DNA of 64,000 bases from the NCBI RefSeq assembly GCF_025960875.1, contig NZ_JAODLR010000003.1, positions 62,001 through 126,000 of the forward strand, given 5' to 3'. The DNA comes from Crystallibacter permensis (lineage in GTDB: Bacteria > Actinomycetota > Actinomycetes > Actinomycetales > Micrococcaceae). Each line of letters begins with the position of its first letter. Position 1 is the stretch's first letter. The notes beneath the pieces were generated by a model. That model did not search any database and was not told the origin of the DNA. It worked only from the letters and a program-made list of their open reading frames with translations. A program made the translations under genes and the position numbers. Shown here piece after piece: positions 9,193 through 17,879 of this stretch.

Positions 9193-9789
9193 ATGACGAC
9201 GACGGCGCCACGCGGCCCGGCCGCTGCCCGCACCATCACAGCGATGCTGCCGCCCGCCGTCGTCTGGGCCGTGGTCCTGATCTTGAGCCCTGTGCTCGAG
9301 TACGGTCTCGGCCGGCTGGCCTGGTGGGGAGCCGGGGCGGCGTTCCTGCTCTGTCTCGTGCCGTGGGCCATCGTCACGTGGCTGGACAAGCGAGGGGACC
9401 TGCACCGGGGCATTAAACGGCTCGGCTTAGGCCCGCTGATGATCTGCACCGGGGTGTTGATGTACGGGACACTGCGTGCCATCCAGTGGCTGAACGGTCC
9501 GCTGGGTCTGGCCGCCGTAATCTTCGCCATCTACGGCGGCTTTGCCCTGCTGCTGATCTTCCACCGAGCCGGCCCGGATTGGACCTGCATGACCTATGGC
9601 GGAGCCGCGGTCATCCTGGTCCTGATGGCTGGAATGCCCGGCCTGATCGGGGCTGCGCTCCTCGCCCTCGGCGTCTGGGCCCAGACGGCTCTGCGACCCC
9701 GGCGGGCCGGGCGTTTCGTGGTTTCGGCGCTGGCCGGAGCGGCGGTCTGCGGCGGAATCTACGCTCTTCTTGAGCAGGCAGTGCCCTAG
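9193..9789 (+). CDS. predicted integral membrane protein, unknown function
   Basis: The product has 198 residues with about six hydrophobic segments (around residues 20-38, 43-64, 79-97, 102-120, 126-160 and 172-192) and short charged loops ([23 protein letters not shown]). No catalytic motif or known family signature is evident. The start codon is 12 bases after the FAH gene stop, so it is likely the last gene of that transcript. The layout resembles small PAP2-like or DUF membrane proteins, but the phosphatase motifs are absent. Confidence 0.65.
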   Translation: MTTTAPRGPAAARTITAMLPPAVVWAVVLILSPVLEYGLGRLAWWGAGAAFLLCLVPWAIVTWLDKRGDLHRGIKRLGLGPLMICTGVLMYGTLRAIQWLNGPLGLAAVIFAIYGGFALLLIFHRAGPDWTCMTYGGAAVILVLMAGMPGLIGAALLALGVWAQTALRPRRAGRFVVSALAGAAVCGGIYALLEQAVP

Positions 9790-9841
9790 CGTCGGGTGTG
9801 CCGGAGGCGGCGTTCCTGCACGGGCTAAACTGGTGTCCATC

Positions 9842-11356
9842 ATGACTAATGCATCTGCGCTTCCCGCTGACCTGCCCACTGTCGATGCCGAAACACCCGT
9901 CCGGGTACGGTTCTGCCCGTCGCCCACGGGAACCCCGCACGTCGGCCTCATCCGCACCGCCCTGTTCAACTGGGCCTATGCCCGGCACACCGGCGGCACC
10001 ATGGTCTTCCGGATCGAAGACACGGACGCCGCCCGCGACAGCGAGGAAAGCTACCAGCAGTTGCTGGAAGCGATGAAGTGGCTCGGGATCACCTGGGACG
10101 AGGGCGTCGAAGTCGGCGGTCCGCACGAGCCCTACCGCCAGTCCCAGCGTGCCGACATCTACCAGGATGTCATCAGCAAGCTGAAGGAAGCCGGCCACAT
10201 CTATGAGTCCTACTCGACGCCGGAAGAGGTCGAGTCCCGGCACAAGGCCGCCGACCGCGACGCCAAACTCGGTTACGACAACTTCGACCGGGACCTGACC
10301 GAGGAACAGGTCGCCGCGTTCAAGGCAGAGGGACGCGAGCCCGTGCTGCGTGTGCGGATGCCGGACGAGGACCTGACCTTTAACGATCTGGTCCGGGGCG
10401 AAATCACGTTCAAGGCCGGGACCGTACCGGACTTCGTCGTTGTCCGCGCCAATGGCAAGCCCCTCTACACACTGGTGAACCCGGTGGATGATGCGTTGAT
10501 GGGCATCACCCATGTCCTGCGCGGCGAGGATCTGCTCTCCTCCACGCCGCGCCAGATCGCCCTGTACAGGGCGCTGGTGGACATCGGCGTGGCGCGCTAC
10601 ATGCCGCTGTTCGGCCACCTGCCCTATGTCATGGGCCAGGGCAACAAAAAGCTATCCAAGCGTGATCCGGAGTCCAACCTCTTCCTGCACCGCGAACGCG
10701 GCTTCATCCGCGAGGGGCTGCTGAACTACCTGTCGCTGCTGGGCTGGAGCCTGTCCGCGGACGAAGACATCTTCACGGTGGACCAGTTGGTGGAGAACTT
10801 CGACATCCACGATGTGCTCTCCAACCCTGCGCGCTTCGACCTGAAGAAGGCCGAGGCCATCAACGGAACCCACGTGCGGCTGCTGGAACCGGGGGACTTC
10901 AGGCTGCGTCTGGTCCCGTACCTGCAGCATGCCTCCCTGATTGGGGAGACCCTCACCGAGCGGGACCACATGGTTCTGGCCGAAGCCGCCCCGCTGATCC
11001 AGGAACGCATCACCTTGCTGGGGGAGGCCCCGGACATGATCGCCTTCCTGTTCAAGAAGGACGACGAAATCGACATCGCGGATGACGCCCGCAAGGGACT
11101 GCCGGAAAATCTGGCCGAAGTCCTGGACGCGGCGCTGGCTGCCTTGGAGCCAATCGAGGAGTGGACCGCGGAGAACATCCAGACTGCGCTGCGTACCGCG
11201 CTGGTGGAAGAACTCGGGCTCAAGCCGCGGCTGGCCTTCGGACCGGTCCGGACCGCTGTTTCCGGCCGCCGGATTTCCCCGCCGTTGTTCGAGTCCATGG
11301 TCATCCTCGGCAAGAACTCCTCGCTGGCCCGCATCAAGGCTTTCCAGAACGCCTAG
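9842..11356 (+). CDS. gltX: glutamyl-tRNA synthetase
   Basis: This class I aminoacyl-tRNA synthetase charges tRNA-Glu. In actinobacteria that use GatCAB it also often mischarges tRNA-Gln. The chosen start, ATG 9842 ([10 protein letters not shown]), gives 504 residues, in the normal range; an upstream in-frame extension from 9770 runs through the end of the preceding gene and is unlikely. The HIGH-type motif is HVGL (33-36) within [24 protein letters not shown] (270-274) is complete. The anticodon-binding C-terminal domain ends in the family-typical [16 protein letters not shown]. tRNA-Gln and tRNA-Glu genes follow directly, so enzyme and substrates are encoded together. Confidence 0.96.
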   Translation: MTNASALPADLPTVDAETPVRVRFCPSPTGTPHVGLIRTALFNWAYARHTGGTMVFRIEDTDAARDSEESYQQLLEAMKWLGITWDEGVEVGGPHEPYRQSQRADIYQDVISKLKEAGHIYESYSTPEEVESRHKAADRDAKLGYDNFDRDLTEEQVAAFKAEGREPVLRVRMPDEDLTFNDLVRGEITFKAGTVPDFVVVRANGKPLYTLVNPVDDALMGITHVLRGEDLLSSTPRQIALYRALVDIGVARYMPLFGHLPYVMGQGNKKLSKRDPESNLFLHRERGFIREGLLNYLSLLGWSLSADEDIFTVDQLVENFDIHDVLSNPARFDLKKAEAINGTHVRLLEPGDFRLRLVPYLQHASLIGETLTERDHMVLAEAAPLIQERITLLGEAPDMIAFLFKKDDEIDIADDARKGLPENLAEVLDAALAALEPIEEWTAENIQTALRTALVEELGLKPRLAFGPVRTAVSGRRISPPLFESMVILGKNSSLARIKAFQNA

Positions 11357-11412
11357 AACAGGCACTTTCGGGCGATGTGACGGACGCCTCAGCAGGTAAC
11401 CGGCAAACCGTT

Positions 11413-11441
11413 TTGTGTAAACGGGGGACCTCCGGTAAAGT
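11413..11441 (+). promoter_or_regulatory. candidate promoter of tRNA-Gln
   Basis: TTGTGT (11413-11418) and TAAAGT (11436-11441) are separated by exactly 17 bases, a good sigma-70-type match 65 bases ahead of the tRNA-Gln gene. Confidence 0.6.
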
Positions 11442-11506
11442 AATTACTCGTGCTGAGGCGCTGAGGAAGCAAGCAAGAAGCTTCCCGCAAGGCCCGAAAG
11501 TACCTT

Positions 11507-11578
11507 TGGGATATGGTGTAATTGGCAACACAACGGTTTCTGGTACCGTCATTCTAGGTTCGAGTCCTGGTATCCCAG
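11507..11578 (+). tRNA. tRNA-Gln (anticodon CUG)
   Basis: A complete cloverleaf can be drawn. The acceptor TGGGATA (11507-11513) pairs with TATCCCA (11571-11577). The anticodon arm is CGGTT/TACCG, with loop TTCTGGT giving CTG. The T arm contains GGTTCGAGTCC. CCA is not encoded (GCG follows). Confidence 0.93.
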
Positions 11579-11694
11579 CGCTAAGGATTGCGTTGTTTAG
11601 CGCGCAAATCCGGCCAAATAATGAATTTGGCAGCCGGGCAAAGTGTGTGAAATACTCATGAAGCTCGATCGGCGGAAGCCGATAAAAAGTGCAA

Positions 11695-11770
11695 GGCCCC
11701 ATCGTATAGCGGCCTAGTACGCCGCCCTCTCACGGCGGTAACGCGGGTTCGAATCCCGCTGGGGTCACCA
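11695..11770 (+). tRNA. tRNA-Glu (anticodon CUC)
   Basis: The acceptor GGCCCCA (11695-11701) pairs with TGGGGTC (11760-11766), followed by discriminator A and an encoded CCA (11768-11770). The anticodon stem CCGCC/GGCGG encloses loop CCTCTCA with anticodon CTC. The T arm GCGGGTTCGAATCCCGC is perfect. It lies 116 bases after tRNA-Gln and just before a terminator. Confidence 0.95.
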
Positions 11771-11772
11771 AT

Positions 11773-11809
11773 AACCGGTCCCGGACATCTTGTCCGGGAC
11801 CGGTTTTTT
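11773..11809 (+). terminator. strong rho-independent terminator after tRNA-Glu
   Basis: AACCGGTCCCGGACA (11773-11787) and TGTCCGGGACCGGTT (11791-11805) form a 15-bp perfect stem with a 3-base loop, followed by a T run. It ends the tRNA transcript. Confidence 0.93.
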
Positions 11810-11890
11810 CATGTCACGTTCCGGTCCTGTTCCGCCAACTCTTTATCGCAGTATTCCCATGTCAGCGGCAACAGCCCACGGAGTGCTGGC

Positions 11891-13687
11891 ATGATGGAAT
11901 CTGTGACAGGTACAACAGAGAGGCGCCCGGAGCATGCCTCCGACGGGTTGGCACTGGCGGAGGCGGTCCGCGATGCGCTCGGCGGGCTGACGCTTCCGCT
12001 TCATCTGCCCGGAGCCGCACAGGCCCGCCAGGATATCCACGCAGCGCTCGACCAGCTGGAGGACTATGTCCTGCCGCGCTACCGCAGCCTGGACGCGCCA
12101 CTGCTGGCAGTCGTTGGCGGATCCACCGGCGCCGGCAAATCAACGCTGGTCAACGCGCTGGCAGGCCGCCCGGTCACCCGCACGGGTGCCATCAGGCCGA
12201 CCACGCGCCAACCTATCCTGCTGCACAACCCGCGTGACCGTTCATGGTTTGCGGACCAGCGCATCCTGCCCGCCCTGAACCGCATCACCTCAGCTGCGGA
12301 GACTGCCGGTGCACTGCCGGCGGAGCGGGCCGGTGCCGACCCGGATCCGCGCGCCATGTCCTCCCTGGTCCTCGTCTCGGAAACCACGATCCCGCCCGGC
12401 ATCGCCCTGCTGGACGCACCCGACGTTGACTCTATTTCGGACGATAACCGCAAGCTGGCCGGGCAGCTGCTGTCGGCGGCAGACCTGTGGCTGTTCGTGA
12501 CCACTGCCAACCGCTATGCGGACGCCGTGCCGTGGAAGCTGCTGCTGGAAGCCGCCGGGCGGGACATCCTCGTCGCCGTCGTGCTGGACCGCGTTCCGGC
12601 CGGCGTCGTGGACGAGGTCCAGGCGGACCTTGCAGGGCTCCTGAACCGCGAAGGATTGGGCAACGCGCGGCTCTTCGTCGTCCCCGAGTCGCCCCTGGAC
12701 GAGCTGGGGATGCTGCCGCATGCTGCAGTGACGGACATCCGCGGCTGGCTGCTGGAGATTTCCGCAGATGCCGCGGGCAGGGCCGCCATCGCGCGGCGGA
12801 CCCTCAGCGGGGCAGTGGCATCGTTGGCCGCCACGACCGCGTCGGTGGCGGATGCGCTGGACGCCCAGTCCGTCGCGGCGGCCAGGCTGCGTGACGACGT
12901 GCTGGACGCCTATAACAGTGCAGCCCGGCGGACGCTCGACTCCACCCAGGACGGCACGCTGCTGCGCGGCGAGGTGCTGGCCCGCTGGCAGGACTTCGTG
13001 GGAACAGGTGAGTTCTTCCGCTCGATCGAGAGCGGGGTGGGCCGGTTGCGGGACCGGATCGGTGCCTTTTTCAGCGGTAAGCCGGCACCCTCGGTCACCG
13101 TTGAGGCCGCAATCGAATCGGGACTGCAGGCCGTGATCGTGGACGAGGCAGCCAAGGGCGCCGAGGACGCCGATGCACGGTGGCGCAACGATCCGGCAGG
13201 GCGGCAGCTGCTGGGCAGCAAGGATATGTCTACCGTCAGCGACGGTTTCAGCGACAAGGCTTCGGCCGAAATCCGCGCCTGGCAGGGTGACCTGCTGGCG
13301 ATGATCCAGACGGAGGGCGCCAGCAAGAGGCTGACCGCCAGGATGCTTTCCTTCGGCGTGAACGGTCTGGGCGTGGCGTTGATGGTTGTGGTCTTCGCCG
13401 CCACCGGGGGCTTGACCGGCATCGAGATCGGCGTTGCCGGCGGAACAGCCGTGGTCGGGCAAAAACTGCTGGAGGCCGTTTTCGGTGAGGACGCGGTCCG
13501 CCGTCTCGCCCGCAAGGCGCGGGAAGGGCTGAGGGAACGGACGGAAAACCTGATGCGTGAGGAAGCAACGCGTTTCCTGTCCCTGATCGATGACGAGGAC
13601 GCCGCGGCGCTGGCCGCCGGACTGCGCGGACAGGCGGCGCAGCTGTCCGCGCTGGCCCGACGGACCGGAGCGGAGGGCGCGGCATGA
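11891..13687 (+). CDS. dynamin-like membrane GTPase, first of a pair
   Basis: This is a 598-residue P-loop GTPase with dynamin-like layout. Walker A is GGSTGAGKST (76-85), a PTT switch I lies near 103-105, and the G3 motif is DAPD (175-178). At the expected G4 position the sequence reads VVLDRVPAG rather than NKxD, so base specificity is doubtful. A long helical region follows. A glycine-rich hydrophobic hairpin (ALMVVVFAATGGLTGIEIG, near 495-520) is a probable membrane-insertion paddle, and the C-terminus is helical. The gene overlaps the next GTPase gene by 4 bases (ATGA), implying stoichiometric synthesis. Paired bacterial dynamins (DynA/DynB, IniA/IniC) act in membrane remodelling; that role here is inferred from architecture. 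Confidence 0.75.
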   Translation: MMESVTGTTERRPEHASDGLALAEAVRDALGGLTLPLHLPGAAQARQDIHAALDQLEDYVLPRYRSLDAPLLAVVGGSTGAGKSTLVNALAGRPVTRTGAIRPTTRQPILLHNPRDRSWFADQRILPALNRITSAAETAGALPAERAGADPDPRAMSSLVLVSETTIPPGIALLDAPDVDSISDDNRKLAGQLLSAADLWLFVTTANRYADAVPWKLLLEAAGRDILVAVVLDRVPAGVVDEVQADLAGLLNREGLGNARLFVVPESPLDELGMLPHAAVTDIRGWLLEISADAAGRAAIARRTLSGAVASLAATTASVADALDAQSVAAARLRDDVLDAYNSAARRTLDSTQDGTLLRGEVLARWQDFVGTGEFFRSIESGVGRLRDRIGAFFSGKPAPSVTVEAAIESGLQAVIVDEAAKGAEDADARWRNDPAGRQLLGSKDMSTVSDGFSDKASAEIRAWQGDLLAMIQTEGASKRLTARMLSFGVNGLGVALMVVVFAATGGLTGIEIGVAGGTAVVGQKLLEAVFGEDAVRRLARKAREGLRERTENLMREEATRFLSLIDDEDAAALAAGLRGQAAQLSALARRTGAEGAA

Positions 13688-15330
13688 GCCGGCACCGGGG
13701 AGAGAAGGAACGCTCGCCGCTGCGCAGCCGGCTGGAGGCCCTGAATACGGCGCGCGAACTTGCCGAGGAACGCCTGCCCGATGAGACGCTGGCACCCGTC
13801 ACGGAGGTGCTGAGCCGGGCCAGTACACGGCGCTCGTTGTCGGCCGAACACACCGTGGTCGGTTTCTTCGGTGCCACGGGCAGCGGCAAGTCATCGCTGT
13901 TCAACGCGGTTGCCGGACAGGAAGTAGCGACCGCTGCCGCCCGCCGCCCGACGACTTCCGAGCCGTTGGCAGGCGTCTGGAATCCAGCCGGAAGCGAGCC
14001 GCTGCTCGATTGGCTTCAGGTCAAAAAACGGCACCTGATGGACGCTCCTCCGGCGAGCAGCCGCCAGGACCATGCCGGCGAGGACGGCTACGGCGGACTG
14101 ATCCTGCTTGATCTTCCTGACTTTGACTCCACCGCCGTCGAACACCGGCAGATCGTGGAGCGCCTTGCCGGCCAGGTAGACGTCCTCGTGTGGGTGCTTG
14201 ACCCGCAGAAATATGCCGATGCCGCCCTGCACCAGGGCTTCCTGCGCCCGCTTGCCTCCTACGGAGCGGTCACCATGGTGGTGCTCAACCAGATTGACCG
14301 GCTGGCCACGCGGGAGGTCCGGCCGGTGCTGGACTCGCTGAAGCAGATTCTGGCGCAGGACGGACTCGACGGTGTGGCGGTCTACCCGGCCTCCGCGATG
14401 ACCGGCGCGGGAATCGAAGAACTGCGCACGGCCATCCGCACCGTGGTGGACCGGCGCCGCGCCAGCACCGAACGCCTCCTGGCCGATATCGACGCTTCTG
14501 CCGCCGCACTGGCGGACGGCTCGTCCGGCCCGGCACTGCCGGCCGTGCCGAAGGAAGCCAAGCAGACTCTCTCGGAGCACCTGGCCCAGTCGGCGAGCGT
14601 GGACGTGGTGGCGGACGCGGTACGCAAGTCCTACCGCAGGCAGTCGCATGCCAACACCGGCTGGCCGGTCACCCGGTGGCTGGGCAAACTCCGCCGCGAT
14701 CCGTTGAAGCGGCTCAACCTCGACCGCCGGGACGTCAATCCCGCGGTCAACCGGTCTTCCCTGCCTGAGCCCGGCCCCGCCCAGCGGGCACAGTCGGATT
14801 CCGCGGTCAGGACCTTCGCCGATGCGGCCGCCGGCCGGGCACCGGAAGTGTGGCGCGGCTCCATCCGCAGGGTGGCCCGTGCCAGTGCACCCGAGCTGCC
14901 CGATGCGCTCGACCAAGCCATCGCCGGTACGGACCTGGGCTCAAACCGGAAGTCGTGGTGGTGGCCGGTGACCGGCATTCTCCAGTGGATCGCCCTGGCC
15001 GCGGCGGCAGCCGGCGCGCTCTGGCTCCTGGGACTGGCCGTCATGGGCTACTTCCAGTTCGACGTACCTCCGGCGCCGCGGGTCGAGGGCTTCCCCCTGC
15101 CCACGCTCCTGCTGGCGGCCGGCGTGCTGCTTGGCATTGTGCTGGGGCTGGCTTCGGGCCTGGTGGCCCGGGTGGCAGCGGCCACAAGGGCAGCCAAAGC
15201 ACGACGGCGGCTGCGGTCCGCGGTGGCTCAAGTGGCCGAGAGGAAAGTGGTGGTCCCGGTGGAGGAAGAGATCCGCCGGTACAACAGCTTCCGGGAGGCC
15301 CTGGCGGCCGCGCGCGGCGGCACGGGCTAG
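13684..15330 (+). CDS. membrane-anchored GTPase (Era/YfjP-like), second of the pair
   Basis: This is a 548-residue GTPase with Walker A GATGSGKS (63-70), G3 DLPDFDS (near 141-147) and a G4-like NQID in VVLNQIDRLA, so it is closer to a functional G domain than its partner. After a helical, basic linker with several Arg/Lys clusters, two strong transmembrane segments appear (about 418-450 and 468-495), followed by a basic cytoplasmic tail. The start overlaps the upstream gene by 4 bases. The two proteins probably form a heteromeric GTPase at the membrane. A general guess is septation, membrane repair or envelope stress; nothing nearby shows which. Confidence 0.75.
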   Translation: MSRHRGEKERSPLRSRLEALNTARELAEERLPDETLAPVTEVLSRASTRRSLSAEHTVVGFFGATGSGKSSLFNAVAGQEVATAAARRPTTSEPLAGVWNPAGSEPLLDWLQVKKRHLMDAPPASSRQDHAGEDGYGGLILLDLPDFDSTAVEHRQIVERLAGQVDVLVWVLDPQKYADAALHQGFLRPLASYGAVTMVVLNQIDRLATREVRPVLDSLKQILAQDGLDGVAVYPASAMTGAGIEELRTAIRTVVDRRRASTERLLADIDASAAALADGSSGPALPAVPKEAKQTLSEHLAQSASVDVVADAVRKSYRRQSHANTGWPVTRWLGKLRRDPLKRLNLDRRDVNPAVNRSSLPEPGPAQRAQSDSAVRTFADAAAGRAPEVWRGSIRRVARASAPELPDALDQAIAGTDLGSNRKSWWWPVTGILQWIALAAAAAGALWLLGLAVMGYFQFDVPPAPRVEGFPLPTLLLAAGVLLGIVLGLASGLVARVAAATRAAKARRRLRSAVAQVAERKVVVPVEEEIRRYNSFREALAAARGGTG

Positions 15331-15351
15331 CGGGGCCGAGGGCAGCTCTTG

Positions 15352-15879
15352 CTAGCCGGCGGCGGCCAGAACCTTGAGCATCGTACGGAGGTTGCGTGTC
15401 GTCGTCGTACTTTTGAATCTCTTGTGTGCCACCAGCTTGTTCACCGGGCTGTCCAGCGTGCCGCCCTTGGCCGCCGTCCAGGCCATCGCTTCGGGCCCCA
15501 GCAGGATGCCGTCCCCTTCTGCGGCAGCGGCGGCCTTGTGCAGTTCCTGCAGCTCGGCCGGATCCGACGTGACGGTGACGTAGGCGTGGACGCCGGCGTT
15601 GTCGGCCGGGTAGGGGCAGGCCGCCACCAGTTCGTGCAGCCGCTCAGTACTGAGCACCACGACCCAGGCGTCGTAGCCGAAACGCTCGCGCAGTTTCGCC
15701 TCGACCAGTTGCTTCACCTCTTCGGCCGAGCAATCGCTGGCGCACACGATGTTGCCGCTGGCCAGCAGGGTCCTTACATCGTGGAGGGGCAGCTCGGCCA
15801 TGGCCGCCTTCAGCTCCGCCATCTTGATGTTGATGCCGACGACGTTGATTCCGCGCAGGAAGATGGCATAGGTGGTCAT
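15352..15879 (-). CDS. DUF1697 family protein
   Basis: This 175-residue protein begins MTTYAIFLRGINVVG, the diagnostic opening of DUF1697 proteins (YAILLRGINVGG), followed by the usual MAELKAAMAELPLHDVRTLLASGNIV with the characteristic ASGN. The fold is alpha/beta and the biochemical role is unknown. It is convergent with the GTPase pair (21 bases between stops) and divergent from thiL. The C-terminal TRNLRTMLKVLAAAG is also family-typical. Confidence 0.85.
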   Translation of the reverse strand: MTTYAIFLRGINVVGINIKMAELKAAMAELPLHDVRTLLASGNIVCASDCSAEEVKQLVEAKLRERFGYDAWVVVLSTERLHELVAACPYPADNAGVHAYVTVTSDPAELQELHKAAAAAEGDGILLGPEAMAWTAAKGGTLDSPVNKLVAHKRFKSTTTTRNLRTMLKVLAAAG

Positions 15880-15985
15880 GGGTGCAGATTACCGGTTGGC
15901 GCGGCGGTAGTGAATGATCTAGTCAGGACCAAACGCAAACAAGGCCGCGCAGGAATTTCCGGGGCCGGAACGGGGAAGCGGAGAA

Positions 15986-16990
15986 GTGGCGGAACATCTC
16001 ACGGTGGCTCAACTGGACGAGCGGGCCGTCCTGGAACGGATTTTCCCGCGGCTGGGTACTGCCGACGTGCCGGTGGGCCCCGGGGACGATGCCGCGGTGA
16101 TCGAGGCTCCCGACGGGCGTACCGTGATCTCCATCGACACCCTGGTCCAGGACCAGGACTTCCGGCTCGAATGGGCCAGCGGCTACCGGACTTCAGGGTT
16201 CGACGTCGGGTGGAAATGCGCTGCGCAGAACGTATCGGACATCAATGCCATGGGTGCCGTGCCCACGTCGCTGGTCATCAGCCTGACCCTGCCCGGGGAC
16301 ACACCGGTGCGCTGGGTGGAGGACATGGCGGACGGACTCCGCACGGCGCTGCATGAACTGGGCGCGGAGCGGTGCGCCGTGGTGGGCGGCGACCTGGGCC
16401 GGGGCGCCGTCCTGGTGGTCACGGCAGCGGTTACCGGGGATCTGCAGGGCAGGGCACCGGTTCTGCGGTCCGGGGCGCGAGCGGGAGACCTGGTGGCCGT
16501 CGGCGGATCGTTGGGCAGGGCGGCCGCCGGACTGGCGCTGCTTGAGGGAACTTCGGGTTACGGCGGGATGCCGCCCGAGCTGCAGGCTCTGGCCACCGCG
16601 CAGTCACGGCCGTTGCCGCCGCTGGCACTGGGGCCGCGGGCTGCGCAAGCCGGCGCGCACGCCATGATGGACATCTCCGACGGACTGATCCGCGACGCCG
16701 GGCGGCTGGCCCGGGCGAGCGGCGCCGCCTTGGCCCTTGACTACCAGCGGCTGGACCATTTCGAGGTCCCGCTTCGGCAGGCGGCGCGCATGCTGGACGC
16801 GGATCCGCGGCACTGGGTGCTGGGCGGGGGAGAGGACCACGGGCTGCTCGCGGTTTTCCCGCCCGGCGCGGGGCTGCCCGAGGGGTTCGTGCACATCGGG
16901 AGCGTTGCCGAAGCGGCAGCCGGTGCCGCCGAGGTGACCGTGGACGGCGAGGTGCCGGACGTGCTCGGCTGGGATCATTTCAGGGGTTGA
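15986..16990 (+). CDS. thiL: thiamine-monophosphate kinase
   Basis: This enzyme phosphorylates thiamine monophosphate to thiamine diphosphate with ATP. It has 334 residues from GTG 15986, preceded by GGAGAA. The family motifs are clear: VGPGDDAAVI near residue 35, STDTLV-like SIDTLVQDQDF, the Mg-binding NVSDINAMGAVP, GGDLGRG, and the C-terminal MMDISDGLIRDAGRLA and LGGGEDHGLLAVFP. In several relatives thiL sits just after the DUF3515 gene; here it lies about 8 kb upstream of that gene, between DUF1697 and the IclR regulator, with which it is convergent. Confidence 0.93.
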   Translation: MAEHLTVAQLDERAVLERIFPRLGTADVPVGPGDDAAVIEAPDGRTVISIDTLVQDQDFRLEWASGYRTSGFDVGWKCAAQNVSDINAMGAVPTSLVISLTLPGDTPVRWVEDMADGLRTALHELGAERCAVVGGDLGRGAVLVVTAAVTGDLQGRAPVLRSGARAGDLVAVGGSLGRAAAGLALLEGTSGYGGMPPELQALATAQSRPLPPLALGPRAAQAGAHAMMDISDGLIRDAGRLARASGAALALDYQRLDHFEVPLRQAARMLDADPRHWVLGGGEDHGLLAVFPPGAGLPEGFVHIGSVAEAAAGAAEVTVDGEVPDVLGWDHFRG

Positions 16991-17001
16991 TCCCGGCGTG
17001 T

Positions 17002-17721
17002 TCAGTCGGTGGTCTTGCGCAGCGCGTCGGTCAACTGCTGTGCGGCCTGGACTACCACTTCTGCGTGGATGCGGCCGGGCTGGCGGCTGAGCCGTTCGAT
17101 CGGGCCGGAAATGGAGACTGCTGCTATCACCCGGCCGGAGGGCCCTCGCACGGGCGCGGAAACGGAGGCGACGCCGGGTTCCCGCTCGCCCAGGCTCTGG
17201 CCCCAACCACGGCGACGGACTCCGGCGAGTACCGTCGGCGTAAAGCGGGCGTTCTTCAGCCCCTCCAGGAGGCGTTCATGGTCCTCCCACGCCAGCAGGA
17301 CCTGGGCGGCCGAGCCGGCCTTCATGGAGAGCTGGGTGCCTACCGGGATGGTGTCGCGCAGGCCGATCGGCCGCTCCGCCGAGGCCACGCACACACGCCA
17401 TTCGCCCTGCCGGCGGAAGACCTGCGCGCTCTCGCCGGTGGCATCGCGCAGGGCAAGCAGCACCGGGCCGGCGGACGCGATCAGTCGGTCTTCACCGGCG
17501 GCCGAAGCCAGTTCCACCAGCCGGCTGCCCAGGACAAACCGGCCCTGGATGTCGCGGCTGACCAGCCGGTGGTGGACCAGGGCCAGCGCCAGGCGGTGGA
17601 CGGTAGGCCTCGCGAGGCCGGTAGCGGCCACCAGCTGGGCTAATGTTGTGGGCCCGGCCTCCAGCGTATCCAGCACCATGGCTGCCTTATCGATGACTCC
17701 GACGCCGCTTGATTTGTCCAT
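17002..17721 (-). CDS. IclR-family regulator of leucine biosynthesis (LtbR/NdgR type)
   Basis: This 239-residue regulator starts at ATG 17721 (MDKSSGVGVIDKAAMVLDTL); an in-frame extension to 17805 would run through the divergent promoter and is not favoured. It has an N-terminal winged helix-turn-helix (TLAQLVAATGLARPTVHRLALAL, in two parts) and a C-terminal IclR effector domain with SVSAPVRGPSGRVIAAVSISGP. Its position, divergent from leuCD with 158 bases between, is the arrangement known for Corynebacterium LtbR and Streptomyces NdgR, which control leucine and other amino-acid genes. The name is assigned by synteny plus family. A palindrome in the shared promoter is the likely operator. Confidence 0.88.
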   Translation of the reverse strand: MDKSSGVGVIDKAAMVLDTLEAGPTTLAQLVAATGLARPTVHRLALALVHHRLVSRDIQGRFVLGSRLVELASAAGEDRLIASAGPVLLALRDATGESAQVFRRQGEWRVCVASAERPIGLRDTIPVGTQLSMKAGSAAQVLLAWEDHERLLEGLKNARFTPTVLAGVRRRGWGQSLGEREPGVASVSAPVRGPSGRVIAAVSISGPIERLSRQPGRIHAEVVVQAAQQLTDALRKTTD

Positions 17722-17730
17722 AAGTTGATA

Positions 17731-17756
17731 TTGCCGTCTCATTATCTGAGATGCAA
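17731..17756. promoter_or_regulatory. candidate operator in the IclR regulator/leuC intergenic region
   Basis: TCTCA (17737-17741) and TGAGA (17747-17751) form an inverted repeat around TTATC. Outer TTGC (17731-17734) and GCAA (17753-17756) extend the symmetry with a one-base offset. On the minus strand the centre reads GATAAT, a -10-like box for the regulator, so binding would give autorepression. It is 10 bases from the regulator start and 124 from leuC. Confidence 0.55.
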
Positions 17757-17879
17757 GTCGGAAAACTAGCGAGCAGCGATGCGGGCTGGGAGAGTTGAAG
17801 TACATACTTCTGCGGGCGCCGATGGCAGCCGAATACCGGTTGAAACGGCCCGCGCTGTCACTGATGGAGGGAGCTGGCT

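Noticed and set aside
11695-15985. An integrated element at the tRNA-Glu gene carrying the GTPases, DUF1697 and thiL
   Set aside because: No integrase and no repeated tRNA 3' end could be seen downstream, and base composition matches the flanks.
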